64,000 nucleotides of DNA, taken from Streptomyces sporangiiformans (GTDB taxonomy: Bacteria > Actinomycetota > Actinomycetes > Streptomycetales > Streptomycetaceae). The translations under genes and the position numbers were made by a program. The notes beneath the pieces were generated by a model, which worked only from the letters and a program-made list of their open reading frames with translations, made no database searches and was not told the origin of the DNA. This document shows positions 45,294 to 53,174 of this stretch, in pieces. The stretch is taken from NCBI RefSeq assembly GCF_005768555.2, contig NZ_VCHX02000129.1, positions 129,573-193,572 on the forward strand, given 5' to 3'. Position 1 is the stretch's first letter, and each line of letters begins with the position of its first letter.

Positions 45294-46645
45294 AGCCCCT
45301 CACACCTCTCACCGAGCAGCTCCCGCAGCCGCTGCCACCCCCGCTCGTACGTGAAGGCCTCCACGCCCCACCGCAGCGCCGGCACCGTCACCACAAGCCC
45401 CGCCGCATCCCGCTCCAGCACATGCACCTCGGCGATCCTCCGCCGCCCCGCCCGGTCGCGTACGAGATGGAGCACCACCGACAGCGCGGCCGCCACCTGG
45501 CTGTGCAGGGCGGCCCGGTCGAGCCCCGCCGCTGTGCCCAGCGCCTCCAAGCGGGCAGGTACCCCCGCCGCCGCGTTCGCGTGGACGGTGCCGCAACCGC
45601 CTTCGTGGCCGGTGTTCAACGCGGCCAGCAGATGGACGACTTCGGGCCCGCGCACCTCGCCGACGACCAGCCGGTCCGGCCGCATCCGCAGGGCCTGGCG
45701 CACCAGGTCCTGGAGCGTGACGAGACCGGCGCCCTCCTGGTTGGCCGGTCTGGATTCCAGGCGTACGACATGAGGGTGGTCGGGGCGCAGCTCCGCCGAG
45801 TCCTCCGCGAGCACGATCCGCTCGCCCGGTCCGACCAGACCCAGCAAGGCGCTCAGGAGCGTCGTCTTGCCGCTTCCGGTGCCTCCGCTGATCAGGAACG
45901 ACAACCGGGCATCCAGCAGAGCCCGCAGCACCCGGTCGCCGCCCGGCGGCACCGTCCGGGCCGCCACCAGCTCGTCGAGCGTGAACGCCCGCGGCCGTAC
46001 GACCCGTAGCGACAGGCACGTCGAACCGACCGCCACCGGCGGCAGCACCGCGTGCAGACGCGTGCCGTCCGGAAGCCGCGCGTCCACCCAGGGGTGCGCG
46101 TCGTCGAGCCGTCGCCCGGCCACGGCCGCGAGGCGCTGCGCCAGACGTCGTACGGCCGCCGGGTCCGGGAAGGCGACGGCCGTCAGCTCCAGTCCGCCGC
46201 CCCGGTCCACCCATACCCGGTCGGGCGCCGAGACCAGCACGTCGGTCACCGAAGGGTCGGCGAGCAGCGGCTCCAGGGGACCGCTCCCGACCAGCTCGGA
46301 GCGCAACCGCTCGGCCGCGCCGAGCACTTCGGTGTCCCCCAGCACCCGCCCCTGGTCCCGCAACGCCTGCGCCACCCGCGCCGGAGTCGGCTCGGCCCCG
46401 CTCTCGGCGAGCCACTGCCGCACTCCGTCCAACAGCTCAGCATCCGCAGCCCGGCCCACCCATGAACTTCCGTCCGACAGCCCGGCCCACGCAGGCAAAC
46501 CCACGCCCACCTGCCGGCCCGACGGCCTCGCGGCCTCAGGCAAACCCACGCCCGCCCGCCGACCCGTCAACACGACGTCCGCAGATGAACCCGCCTCCGC
46601 ACGTCCGCCCGACACTCCGGCACGCACGCGTGTGCCCTCGCTCAT
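45290..46645 (-). CDS. TadA/CpaF-like secretion ATPase
   Basis: A 451-residue ATPase. Seen: LRSELVGSGPLEPLLADPSVTDVLV, Walker A ISGGTGSGKTTLLSAL, ERIVLAEDSAEL, the Asp box region VTLQDLVRQALRMRPDRLVVGEVRGPEV and the His box NTGHEGGCGTVHAN. It powers pilin polymerisation. The N-terminal ~65 residues are low-complexity with a repeated VGLP unit. It overlaps both neighbours by four bases, so the operon is tightly coupled. Confidence 0.92.
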   Translation of the reverse strand: MSEGTRVRAGVSGGRAEAGSSADVVLTGRRAGVGLPEAARPSGRQVGVGLPAWAGLSDGSSWVGRAADAELLDGVRQWLAESGAEPTPARVAQALRDQGRVLGDTEVLGAAERLRSELVGSGPLEPLLADPSVTDVLVSAPDRVWVDRGGGLELTAVAFPDPAAVRRLAQRLAAVAGRRLDDAHPWVDARLPDGTRLHAVLPPVAVGSTCLSLRVVRPRAFTLDELVAARTVPPGGDRVLRALLDARLSFLISGGTGSGKTTLLSALLGLVGPGERIVLAEDSAELRPDHPHVVRLESRPANQEGAGLVTLQDLVRQALRMRPDRLVVGEVRGPEVVHLLAALNTGHEGGCGTVHANAAAGVPARLEALGTAAGLDRAALHSQVAAALSVVLHLVRDRAGRRRIAEVHVLERDAAGLVVTVPALRWGVEAFTYERGWQRLRELLGERCEGL

Positions 46646-47754
46646 ACGCCCCCTCCCGCAACCGCGGCCCGCTCCCAGAAGGCCGAGCAGAAGCGCGCAA
46701 GCGGGCCCCGGATGTCGCCCCCGGGTGGGGCGCCGCGCTCGTTCGCGGCCAACAACCCCGTCTCCACGGGCACTTCGCCCGCCAGCGGCAGCCCGAGCAG
46801 ACGGGACACCTCCTTGTCGTCCAGGCCGGGCGCATACGGCCCGCGCACCGCGATCCGCAGATCGCGCAGGACCATTCCGACCGCGGAGGCGACCCGCCCG
46901 GCGGCCGCGACCGCGCGCAGCTCGGCGGGGACCACGAGCAGCCCCATGTCCACTTGGGCGAGTGCCTCCGCGACGCCTTCATCGACGCGGCGCGGCAGGT
47001 CCACGACCACCGTGCCGCCCCGCCGTCGGGCCGCGGCCAGCACCGCCCGTACGGCCTCGGGTGCGATGGCCACGCAGTCGCCGCGGTCCCAGCTGAGGAC
47101 CCTGAGCGCGTGCAGCTCGGGCAGCGACTCCTCCAGGGCGCCACCGCCGACCCGCCCGCGCGAGGCGGCGAACGCCGGCCACCGCAGACCCTCGGCCGTC
47201 TCACCGCCGAGGAGTACGTCGAGTCCGCCGCCCAGCGGATCCGCGTCCACGAGCAGCGTGCGCCGCCCCTCGCGCGCCGAGGTGACCGCGAGCGCGCAGG
47301 CCAGCGTGGACGAACCGGCCCCGCCGCGACCGCCGATCACGCCGACGGTGAGCGCGGGCGGCCCGACACCTTCGGCCACGTCGGCGATGCGGTCGACCAG
47401 CCACTGCTCGCCGTCGGGCAGCAGCAGGACATGGTCGGCGCCGATCTCCACGGCCCGCCGCCACACCCCGGAATCGTCCTGATCCCGCCCCACGAGCACC
47501 ACTCCGCGCCTGCGCGCGGCCCCGCGCACGCGCCGCGCGGCGTCGTCGCCGACCAGGACCAGAGGCGCCGCCTCCCAGCCGCCTCCGCGCTCGGGCACGC
47601 CATGGTGGACCTCGGGCCGGGCGCCCGCCGCGGCGCACAGCCGCAGCAGGTCGTCCAGCAGATCCGCGTCCTCGGTGACGATCAACGGTCCGCCCTGCCG
47701 CCCCTCGGCGGCCGCCGGCCGGTCGTGCGTGATGGTTCCCGCCACGATCTCCAT
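46642..47754 (-). CDS. CpaE/MinD-like ATPase of the Tad operon
   Basis: A 370-residue protein; ATG 47754 with AAGGGGG upstream. The N-terminal ~120 residues resemble a response-receiver-like domain (PLIVTEDADLLDDLLRLC). The P-loop ATPase part has the deviant Walker A VGVIGGRGGAGSSTLACALA, DADPLGGGLDVLLGGE and VVVDLPRRVDE. CpaE/TadZ proteins position the pilus machinery; Streptomyces annotations often call this a septum-site-determining protein. First gene of the leftward operon. Confidence 0.88.
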   Translation of the reverse strand: MEIVAGTITHDRPAAAEGRQGGPLIVTEDADLLDDLLRLCAAAGARPEVHHGVPERGGGWEAAPLVLVGDDAARRVRGAARRRGVVLVGRDQDDSGVWRRAVEIGADHVLLLPDGEQWLVDRIADVAEGVGPPALTVGVIGGRGGAGSSTLACALAVTSAREGRRTLLVDADPLGGGLDVLLGGETAEGLRWPAFAASRGRVGGGALEESLPELHALRVLSWDRGDCVAIAPEAVRAVLAAARRRGGTVVVDLPRRVDEGVAEALAQVDMGLLVVPAELRAVAAAGRVASAVGMVLRDLRIAVRGPYAPGLDDKEVSRLLGLPLAGEVPVETGLLAANERGAPPGGDIRGPLARFCSAFWERAAVAGGGV

Positions 47755-48319
47755 CCCCCTTCGCTGCTTCTTCCACAGAGCCTCTGCGGCCCCGCGAATC
47801 CCGCCCCGCGTGAAGAACCGGCAACCGGTCCTCCATATGAACCGCCGATACGAACCGGCCATAGGTGCCGGACATACCGAACCGGCCATGAACTTCCGCC
47901 CGGCGGGACGCGTTGGAATCACGGTGCAGCGATCCCGGAAATCGTGTGGATCTTGCTCGATAACTGTGGACAACTCGGCGGATGTGAATATCGCCTTCAC
48001 CCAAACCGGTGACCCGTGTACGACTTCCTTAGAGCAGTCTGACGGCTACAGACAGTGACGGATCATGGGTACACGGAGAGAGGCGCCGAAGCCCGCACAG
48101 CGCGGCACGTGGTCAGCGAACAAGGGGGAGAAAACCCACCCGGACATGCGACGACCCCCGCCGGGGGGGAGAGCGGGGGTCGTCCCCACGGCCGACTCGG
48201 GGGGGGAGGAGCCGGACCGGGTTAGCACGGTCGCGAACGATCCGTGACTTCCATGGTGTACCCGAGAGCCCTCTCAGGCAAACCCACGCGCCCCACCTTA
48301 CGCCGAATGGTGGGCGCCT
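47755..48319. other. 565-bp divergent intergenic region
   Basis: Lies between the divergent CpaE-like and HAD genes and should contain both promoters. It includes an AT-richer part at about 47.94-48.06 kb and a hairpin (listed separately). Short open frames here have no domain similarity. Confidence 0.5.
48151..48183. terminator. GC-rich hairpin in the divergent region
   Basis: 11-bp stem (48151-48161 with 48173-48183) around a G-rich loop, without a T-run. It may be a terminator or an untranslated-leader structure ahead of the HAD gene. Confidence 0.45.
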
Positions 48320-49144
48320 ATGCTCAGGCTCGTGGAAAACCACTCCTTGCCCCGCACAGCGGCCTTCTTTGATCTGGACAAGACGGTCATTGCGAAGTCG
48401 AGCACGCTCACGTTCAGCAAGTCGTTCTACCAAGGCGGTCTGATCAACCGCCGGGCCGTGTTGCGTACCGCATATGCCCAGTTCGTCTTCCTCGCCGGAG
48501 GCGCCGACCACGACCAGATGGAGCGGATGCGCGAGTACCTCTCCACGCTGTGCCGCGGCTGGAACGTCCAGCAGGTCAAGGAGATCGTCGCCGAGACCCT
48601 GCACGACCTGATCGACCCGATCATCTACGACGAGGCGGCGTCCCTCATCGAGGAGCATCACATCGCCGGGCGCGACGTCGTGATCGTCTCGACGTCCGGC
48701 GCGGAGGTCGTCGAGCCGATCGGTGAACTCCTGGGCGCGGACCGTGTCGTGGCGACCCGCATGGTCGTCGGCGACGACGGCTGCTTCACGGGCGAGGTGG
48801 AGTACTACGCGTACGGGCCGACGAAGGCCGAGGCGATCAAGGAGCTGGCCGCGTCCGAGGGGTACGACCTCTCCCGCTGCTACGCCTACAGCGACTCGGC
48901 GACCGACCTCCCGATGCTCGAAGCCGTCGGCCACCCCCATGCGGTCAATCCGGACCGAGCGCTGCGCCGCGAGGCCACCACGCGCGCGTGGCCGATCCTC
49001 GACTTCCACCACCCGGTGCGGCTCAAGCAGCGGCTGTCCGTGCCTCCCCGGCCTGCCCTGGTCGCGGCCGCGGCGATAGGGGCGGCCGCGGCCACCGCGG
49101 GGCTGGTCTGGTACACGAGCCGACGCCGTTCGGCAGTGAGCTGA
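48320..49144 (+). CDS. HAD-IB family phosphatase with C-terminal membrane anchor
   Basis: A 274-residue protein. ATG 48320 has no obvious ribosome site (GTG 48332 is possible). HAD motifs: AAFFDLDKTVIAKSS (nucleophile Asp), VIVSTSGAEVVEPI, GPTKAEAIKEL (Lys) and CYAYSDSATDLPMLEAVG (metal-binding Asp). The C-terminus RPALVAAAAIGAAAATAGLVWYTSRRR is a membrane helix. Related to SerB-like HAD-IB hydrolases, and to a Streptomyces protein described as inhibiting morphological differentiation. The substrate is unknown. Divergent from the pilus operon. Confidence 0.85.
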   Translation: MLRLVENHSLPRTAAFFDLDKTVIAKSSTLTFSKSFYQGGLINRRAVLRTAYAQFVFLAGGADHDQMERMREYLSTLCRGWNVQQVKEIVAETLHDLIDPIIYDEAASLIEEHHIAGRDVVIVSTSGAEVVEPIGELLGADRVVATRMVVGDDGCFTGEVEYYAYGPTKAEAIKELAASEGYDLSRCYAYSDSATDLPMLEAVGHPHAVNPDRALRREATTRAWPILDFHHPVRLKQRLSVPPRPALVAAAAIGAAAATAGLVWYTSRRRSAVS

Positions 49145-49486
49145 GCTGCCTCATCCTCCGCGGCAAGACGCGCGCTGCGAGCGACAACAGCGATAAGCGC
49201 GACCGATTCAACCTCTTTGAACCTAAAAGTAAAGAAGTACAGGGAGGGCTTCCGCTTGCTCCGGTCCTGGAGTACAAAGAAGTTAACGGCCCGCGAGACC
49301 AAGGACATCCGAGAAAAAGGATCACCTTAATAACGCAACCGAGGCCCCACGGACCGAGCATGGACACTGGGCACCCACGCGACGTCGACCCGTCGATTAC
49401 GGGCCAGCCGCACCAGGCGACGGGCAACAGTTCCCGACCTGATGGGCAATATATCGAGGACGCATGGTAACCGGGTGAACATGCCA

Positions 49487-49514
49487 GCGGCGGTACGAAT
49501 CCTCGTACCGCCGC
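49487..49514 (+). terminator. Stable 12-bp hairpin
   Basis: Perfect stem 49487-49498 with 49503-49514 and loop ATCC. It is 10 bases before the T-tailed hairpin and probably part of the same transcript end. Confidence 0.6.
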
Positions 49515-49524
49515 AACCCTGTTC

Positions 49525-49544
49525 AAGGCCCCTTAAGGGGCCTT
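49525..49544 (+). terminator. Intrinsic terminator
   Basis: The 20-bp palindrome AAGGCCCCTTAAGGGGCCTT is followed by TTTCCATTTT. It is oriented for + strand transcription arriving from the HAD gene or from an independent RNA, and lies just past the stop of the convergent Fic-like gene. Confidence 0.85.
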
Positions 49545-49574
49545 TTTCCATTTTCGGACAGGCCGCTTCGGGGC

Positions 49575-50399
49575 CTATGCCGCCCCTCGCTGAAGCGCCT
49601 CGCAGACGGCCGTCGACTCCCGTACGCCCAACTCGACCGCTCTGCCGCAGTGAGCGACCCAGGTCGCCATGCCCTCCGGCGTTCCGGAAAGGTAGCCGTC
49701 GAAGGCCGCCAGGTAAGTCGCGCGGCCCTGTTCCGCGTGGCCGACCTCGGCGGGGCAGACGGACTTCGGGTCGAGGCCGCTGCCGACCAGGACGATGCGC
49801 TCGGCCGCGCGCGCCACCAGGCCGTTGTGTGAGCCGAAGGGGCGCAGGGCGAGGAGCTCGCCGTGGACCACGGCGGCAGTCACCAGGGCGGGGGCGGAGG
49901 TGCCCGCGATGATCAGCTGCGAGAGGCCGTCGAGGCGGCCCGCGACCTCGCTTGCGTCCGGCAGCGGCAGCTCGATCAGCGGTTCGTCGACCGGTTCGCC
50001 GTCCTGTCGCGGCCGCCCGACCTCGTCACCCTTGTCCGCGGCCGCCACCAGGTGCAGGCGTGCCAGCACCCGAAGGGGCGACTGCCGCCAGATCGAGAGG
50101 AGCTGACCCGCCTCGGCGGTCAGCCGGAGGGCGGCGCCCACCACCCGGGCCTCGCCGTCGCCGCTGAAGTCGGTACGGCGGCGCACCTCTTCCAGGGCCC
50201 AGTCCGCTCCGGCCAGTGCCGCGGAGCCGCGCGCGCCGCGCAGTGCGGCCTCCGAGGTGATCTCGTTGCTACGGCGGCGCATGATGCGGTGCCCGTAGAC
50301 CCGGTCCACTGCCTTGCGCACGGACTCCACGGATTCGACGACGCCGGGCAGCGAGCCCAGGGTCGCGAGCGGGTCGGCGTTCGCACCTGTCGTACTCAT
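49575..50399 (-). CDS. Degenerate Fic-like protein
   Basis: A 274-residue protein; ATG 50399 lies in the middle of a 20-bp palindrome. The central LLALRPFGSHNGLVARAAERIVLVGSGL recalls the Fic loop HPFxxGNGRxxR, but His is replaced by Arg, the acidic residue by Ser and the Gly-Asn pair by His-Asn, so AMPylation as in true Fic enzymes is unlikely. The preceding helices (ALVTAAVVHGELLAL) fit the Fic fold. Homologues are common, conserved hypotheticals in Streptomyces. Function unknown. Divergent from the CooC-like ATPase. Confidence 0.7.
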   Translation of the reverse strand: MSTTGANADPLATLGSLPGVVESVESVRKAVDRVYGHRIMRRRSNEITSEAALRGARGSAALAGADWALEEVRRRTDFSGDGEARVVGAALRLTAEAGQLLSIWRQSPLRVLARLHLVAAADKGDEVGRPRQDGEPVDEPLIELPLPDASEVAGRLDGLSQLIIAGTSAPALVTAAVVHGELLALRPFGSHNGLVARAAERIVLVGSGLDPKSVCPAEVGHAEQGRATYLAAFDGYLSGTPEGMATWVAHCGRAVELGVRESTAVCEALQRGAA

Positions 50400-50408
50400 G
50401 AGTACGAC
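50389..50408. promoter_or_regulatory. 20-bp perfect palindrome over the Fic-like start codon
   Basis: GTCGTACTCATGAGTACGAC is self-complementary over all 20 bases and contains the start codon of the minus-strand gene at its centre. It is a good candidate for an operator or a structure that hides the start codon. Confidence 0.5.
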
Positions 50409-50546
50409 CCTACGCGCGCCCGGCCCCCGGCTCGCCACCCCTCCTTGAACGAAGCACCTCTTGTGGGTGGACCCTCGCCACGAAGGGGTGGTCTTCTTCA
50501 CGTTTAGCCGCCCGTCGGCGGGGCTCGGCCACTACTGTTACTGAAC

Positions 50547-51527
50547 ATGAAAATTGCTTTCGTTGGGAAGGGCGGCAGCGGCAAGACCACCCTGTCCTCG
50601 CTCTTCATCCGGCACCTCGCGACCACCGGTGCCCCGGTCGTCGCGGTGGACGCCGACATCAACCAGCACCTCGGGCCCGCGCTCGGACTGGACGAGGCGG
50701 ACGCCGCGGGACTGCCGGCGATGGGTGAGCGACTCCCGCTGATCAAGGACTACCTGCGCGGCTCCAACCCGCGGATCGCCTCCGCCGAGACGATGATCAA
50801 GACGACTCCGCCCGGCGAGGGTTCCCGGCTGCTGCGGGTGCGCGAGGACAACCCGGTGTACGAGGCCTGCGCGCGAGCCGTGGAACTCGACGGCGGTGCT
50901 GTCCGTTTGATGGTCACCGGCCCGTTCACCGAGGCCGATTTGGGAGTGGCCTGCTACCACTCCAAGACCGGTGCGGTGGAGCTCTGCCTGAACCATCTCG
51001 TCGACGGCCAGAGCGAGTACGTCGTCGTCGACATGACGGCGGGCTCGGACTCCTTCGCGTCCGGCATGTTCACGCGCTTCGACATCACCTTCCTCGTCGC
51101 CGAGCCGACGCGGAAGGGGGTCTCCGTCTACCGCCAGTACAAGGAGTACGCGCGCGACTTCGGCGTCACCTTGAAGGTCGTCGGCAACAAGGTGCAGGGC
51201 CAGGACGACATCGACTTCCTCCGCGCCGAAGTCGGTGACGACCTCCTGGTGACGGTCGGGCACTCGGACTGGGTGCGCGCCATGGAGAAGGGGCGCCCAC
51301 CCCTGTTCGAGCGCCTGGAGGACACCAACCGCCAAGCCCTGCGGGCCCTTCAGACCGCCGCCGACGCCACGTACGAGCTTCGGGACTGGGAGCGCTACAT
51401 GCGCCAGATGGTGCACTTCCACCTGAAGAACGCGCGGTCCTGGGGCAACGAGAGGACGGGCGCCGATCTGGCCTCCCAGGTCGACCCCTCCTTCGTACTG
51501 CGTGAGGCGGAGCCCGTCACGGCGTGA
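50547..51527 (+). CDS. CooC/MinD-like ATP-binding protein
   Basis: A 326-residue deviant Walker ATPase. N-terminal KIAFVGKGGSGKTTLSSLFIRHL is the P-loop, VVAVDADINQHLGPALG the second signature and YVVVDMTAGSDSFASGMFTRFD the Walker B. FLVAEPTRKGVSVYRQYKEYARDFGVTLKVVGNKV matches CooC-type maturation ATPases that insert metals into enzymes. The partner metal protein is not in the window. The gene ends 9 bases before the convergent lipoprotein gene. Confidence 0.85.
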   Translation: MKIAFVGKGGSGKTTLSSLFIRHLATTGAPVVAVDADINQHLGPALGLDEADAAGLPAMGERLPLIKDYLRGSNPRIASAETMIKTTPPGEGSRLLRVREDNPVYEACARAVELDGGAVRLMVTGPFTEADLGVACYHSKTGAVELCLNHLVDGQSEYVVVDMTAGSDSFASGMFTRFDITFLVAEPTRKGVSVYRQYKEYARDFGVTLKVVGNKVQGQDDIDFLRAEVGDDLLVTVGHSDWVRAMEKGRPPLFERLEDTNRQALRALQTAADATYELRDWERYMRQMVHFHLKNARSWGNERTGADLASQVDPSFVLREAEPVTA

Positions 51528-51536
51528 GCGCTTCCG

Positions 51537-52817
51537 CTACGGCTGGACCGCGGGTGCGCCCGGGACACCCTTCGGAGCCGGGGCGGGCTGGGCGGCGAGG
51601 AACGACGCCCAGCCCTGCTTCGGGGCCTCGCCGACCTGAAGCGTGGTGAGCTTGTCCAGGGTCTGCGGATCCTGGGCGTCGAGCCAGTCGGCGAGCTGCC
51701 GGAAGGAAACGCAGCGCACCTCGCTCTGCGTACAGACCCGCTCGATGGTCTCCTCGATGGCCCGCATATAGGTGCCGCCGTTCCAGGACTCGAAGTGGTT
51801 GCCGATGATCAGGGGCGCACGATTGCCGTTGTAGGCACGGTCGAAGCCCTTGAGCAGGCCGTCACGCATCTGGTCGCCCCAGAACTTCTGCTGGTAGGCG
51901 CCGGCGTTCTGGGACGTGGTGCCGGACTGATTGACCATGAAGTTGTAGTCCATGGCGAGCGTCTCGAAGCTGCGGCCCGGGACCGGGACGAGCTGCATGG
52001 ACAGGTCCCACAGGCCGTCCTTCTTCTTGGGCCAGATCTGGTTGTTGACGCCACTTGTGTCGTAGCGGAATCCCAGCTGACGGGCGGCCTGCATGAAGTT
52101 CTGCTGCCCCTCCAGGCAGGGAGTGCGGGCGCCGACCAACTCCTTGTCGTAGTCGAAGGGCAGCGCGGCGGCCTTCGCCGTGCCCGTGTTGGTCTTCCAG
52201 GACTTCACGAACGACTTGGCCTGGGCGATCTCGCTCTTCCAGTCCTCGACGGACCAGTCGCCGACGCCGCCGCTGCCGCAGAAGTGACCGTTGAAGTGCG
52301 TGCCGATCTCGTTGCCCTCGAGCCACGCGCCGCGCAACTGCTGCACGGTGTCCTTGACTCCCTGCTCGTCATTGAAGCCGATGTCGGAGCGGCCCGGTGA
52401 GTGCATCGGTGGCCGGTAGAGAGCGCGCTTTTCCTCCGGGAGCATGTACACGCCGCTCAGGAAGTACGTCATCGTCGCCTTGTTGGCCCTGGCCACCTTG
52501 CGGAAGTGGGAGAACAGCTTCTGACTGTCCTCGCCCGCGCCGTCCCACGAGAAGACCACGAACTGCGGCGGCTTCTGGCCGGGTCTGAGCCGCTCGGGGC
52601 GGGGCAGATGCGGCTGCGCCCCGGTGAAGGCGGTGGAGCCGTCCCCGATCGGGCGGAACACCTTCTTGGGGGCCGGGGCGCCCGCCGCCTTCTTCGCGCC
52701 GTGCGCGCCTTTCTTCGCTCCGGTTTCGGGGGTTTCGCCGAACGCGCAACCGGCGAGGGCCGCGGCGCAGACCGCTGTGACCGTGACTCCCGCGGCGATC
52801 CTCTGGGTGGCGGCCAT
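51537..52817 (-). CDS. Polysaccharide-deacetylase-like lipoprotein
   Basis: A 426-residue protein starting at ATG 52817, with GGAAGAAGG upstream. Lipobox ALAGC at about residue 23, then a Lys/Ala/Gly-rich linker. The catalytic-like region has FVVFSWDGAGEDSQKLFSHF (NodB motif 1, with WDG rather than the usual TFDDG), NEIGTHFNGHFCG (motif 2 variant of the metal-binding H-x3-H) and AALPFDYDKE. Typical deacetylases remove acetyl groups from chitin or peptidoglycan. The altered motif 1 makes activity uncertain. Convergent with the CooC-like gene. Confidence 0.82.
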   Translation of the reverse strand: MAATQRIAAGVTVTAVCAAALAGCAFGETPETGAKKGAHGAKKAAGAPAPKKVFRPIGDGSTAFTGAQPHLPRPERLRPGQKPPQFVVFSWDGAGEDSQKLFSHFRKVARANKATMTYFLSGVYMLPEEKRALYRPPMHSPGRSDIGFNDEQGVKDTVQQLRGAWLEGNEIGTHFNGHFCGSGGVGDWSVEDWKSEIAQAKSFVKSWKTNTGTAKAAALPFDYDKELVGARTPCLEGQQNFMQAARQLGFRYDTSGVNNQIWPKKKDGLWDLSMQLVPVPGRSFETLAMDYNFMVNQSGTTSQNAGAYQQKFWGDQMRDGLLKGFDRAYNGNRAPLIIGNHFESWNGGTYMRAIEETIERVCTQSEVRCVSFRQLADWLDAQDPQTLDKLTTLQVGEAPKQGWASFLAAQPAPAPKGVPGAPAVQP

Positions 52818-53174
52818 CTTCCGCCCACCTTCTTCCTTCAGTCAGGCCAACGCCGATAAGGGGGGTGCCGAAATAGGGGAATCCCGGACAGACCGCAGGG
52901 AGAATTCCGGACAGACCGCAAGGGAAATCCCGAACGAACACCGACAGCGCCGCCAAGGTCGCACGGGACCCTGAAGGAATTAATGCGACAAGCCGATCAT
53001 TGCAATCATTCACTCGACAGAGTGGTTCATTAGCCTATTTGCGCTACTTTTTCGCACACGGGCTTTACTCTCCATTACGATTCATTTGCCGAGCTTTGAT
53101 AAATCCCGCCGCTGTACGCCGTGACCCACGGCCGCACCCCAAGCGACCGCGCAGCCCCGGAGGAGACGGGAACT
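52818..53174. other. Divergent promoter region, AT-rich at its right end
   Basis: 357 bp between the divergent lipoprotein and SulP genes. From about 52.98 to 53.11 kb it is much lower in GC than the rest (CATTGCAATCATTC, TTAGCCTATTTGCGC), as expected for a promoter. No gene is supported. Confidence 0.5.

Larger units (their letters stand above)
49145..49574. other. AT-rich intergenic region ending in an intrinsic terminator; candidate small RNA or long 3' leader
   Basis: From about 49190 to 49340 the sequence is near 50% GC with runs such as CCTAAAAGTAAAGAAGTAC, strikingly unlike the ~72% GC surroundings. It contains a purine-rich AGGGAGGG but no conserved reading frame. Two hairpins and a T-run follow (49487-49544), on the + strand. 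Confidence 0.45.

Noticed and set aside
48065..48247. A 60-codon + strand frame upstream of the HAD gene.
   Set aside because: It overlaps a stable hairpin, has no ribosome site and no similarity that I recognise.
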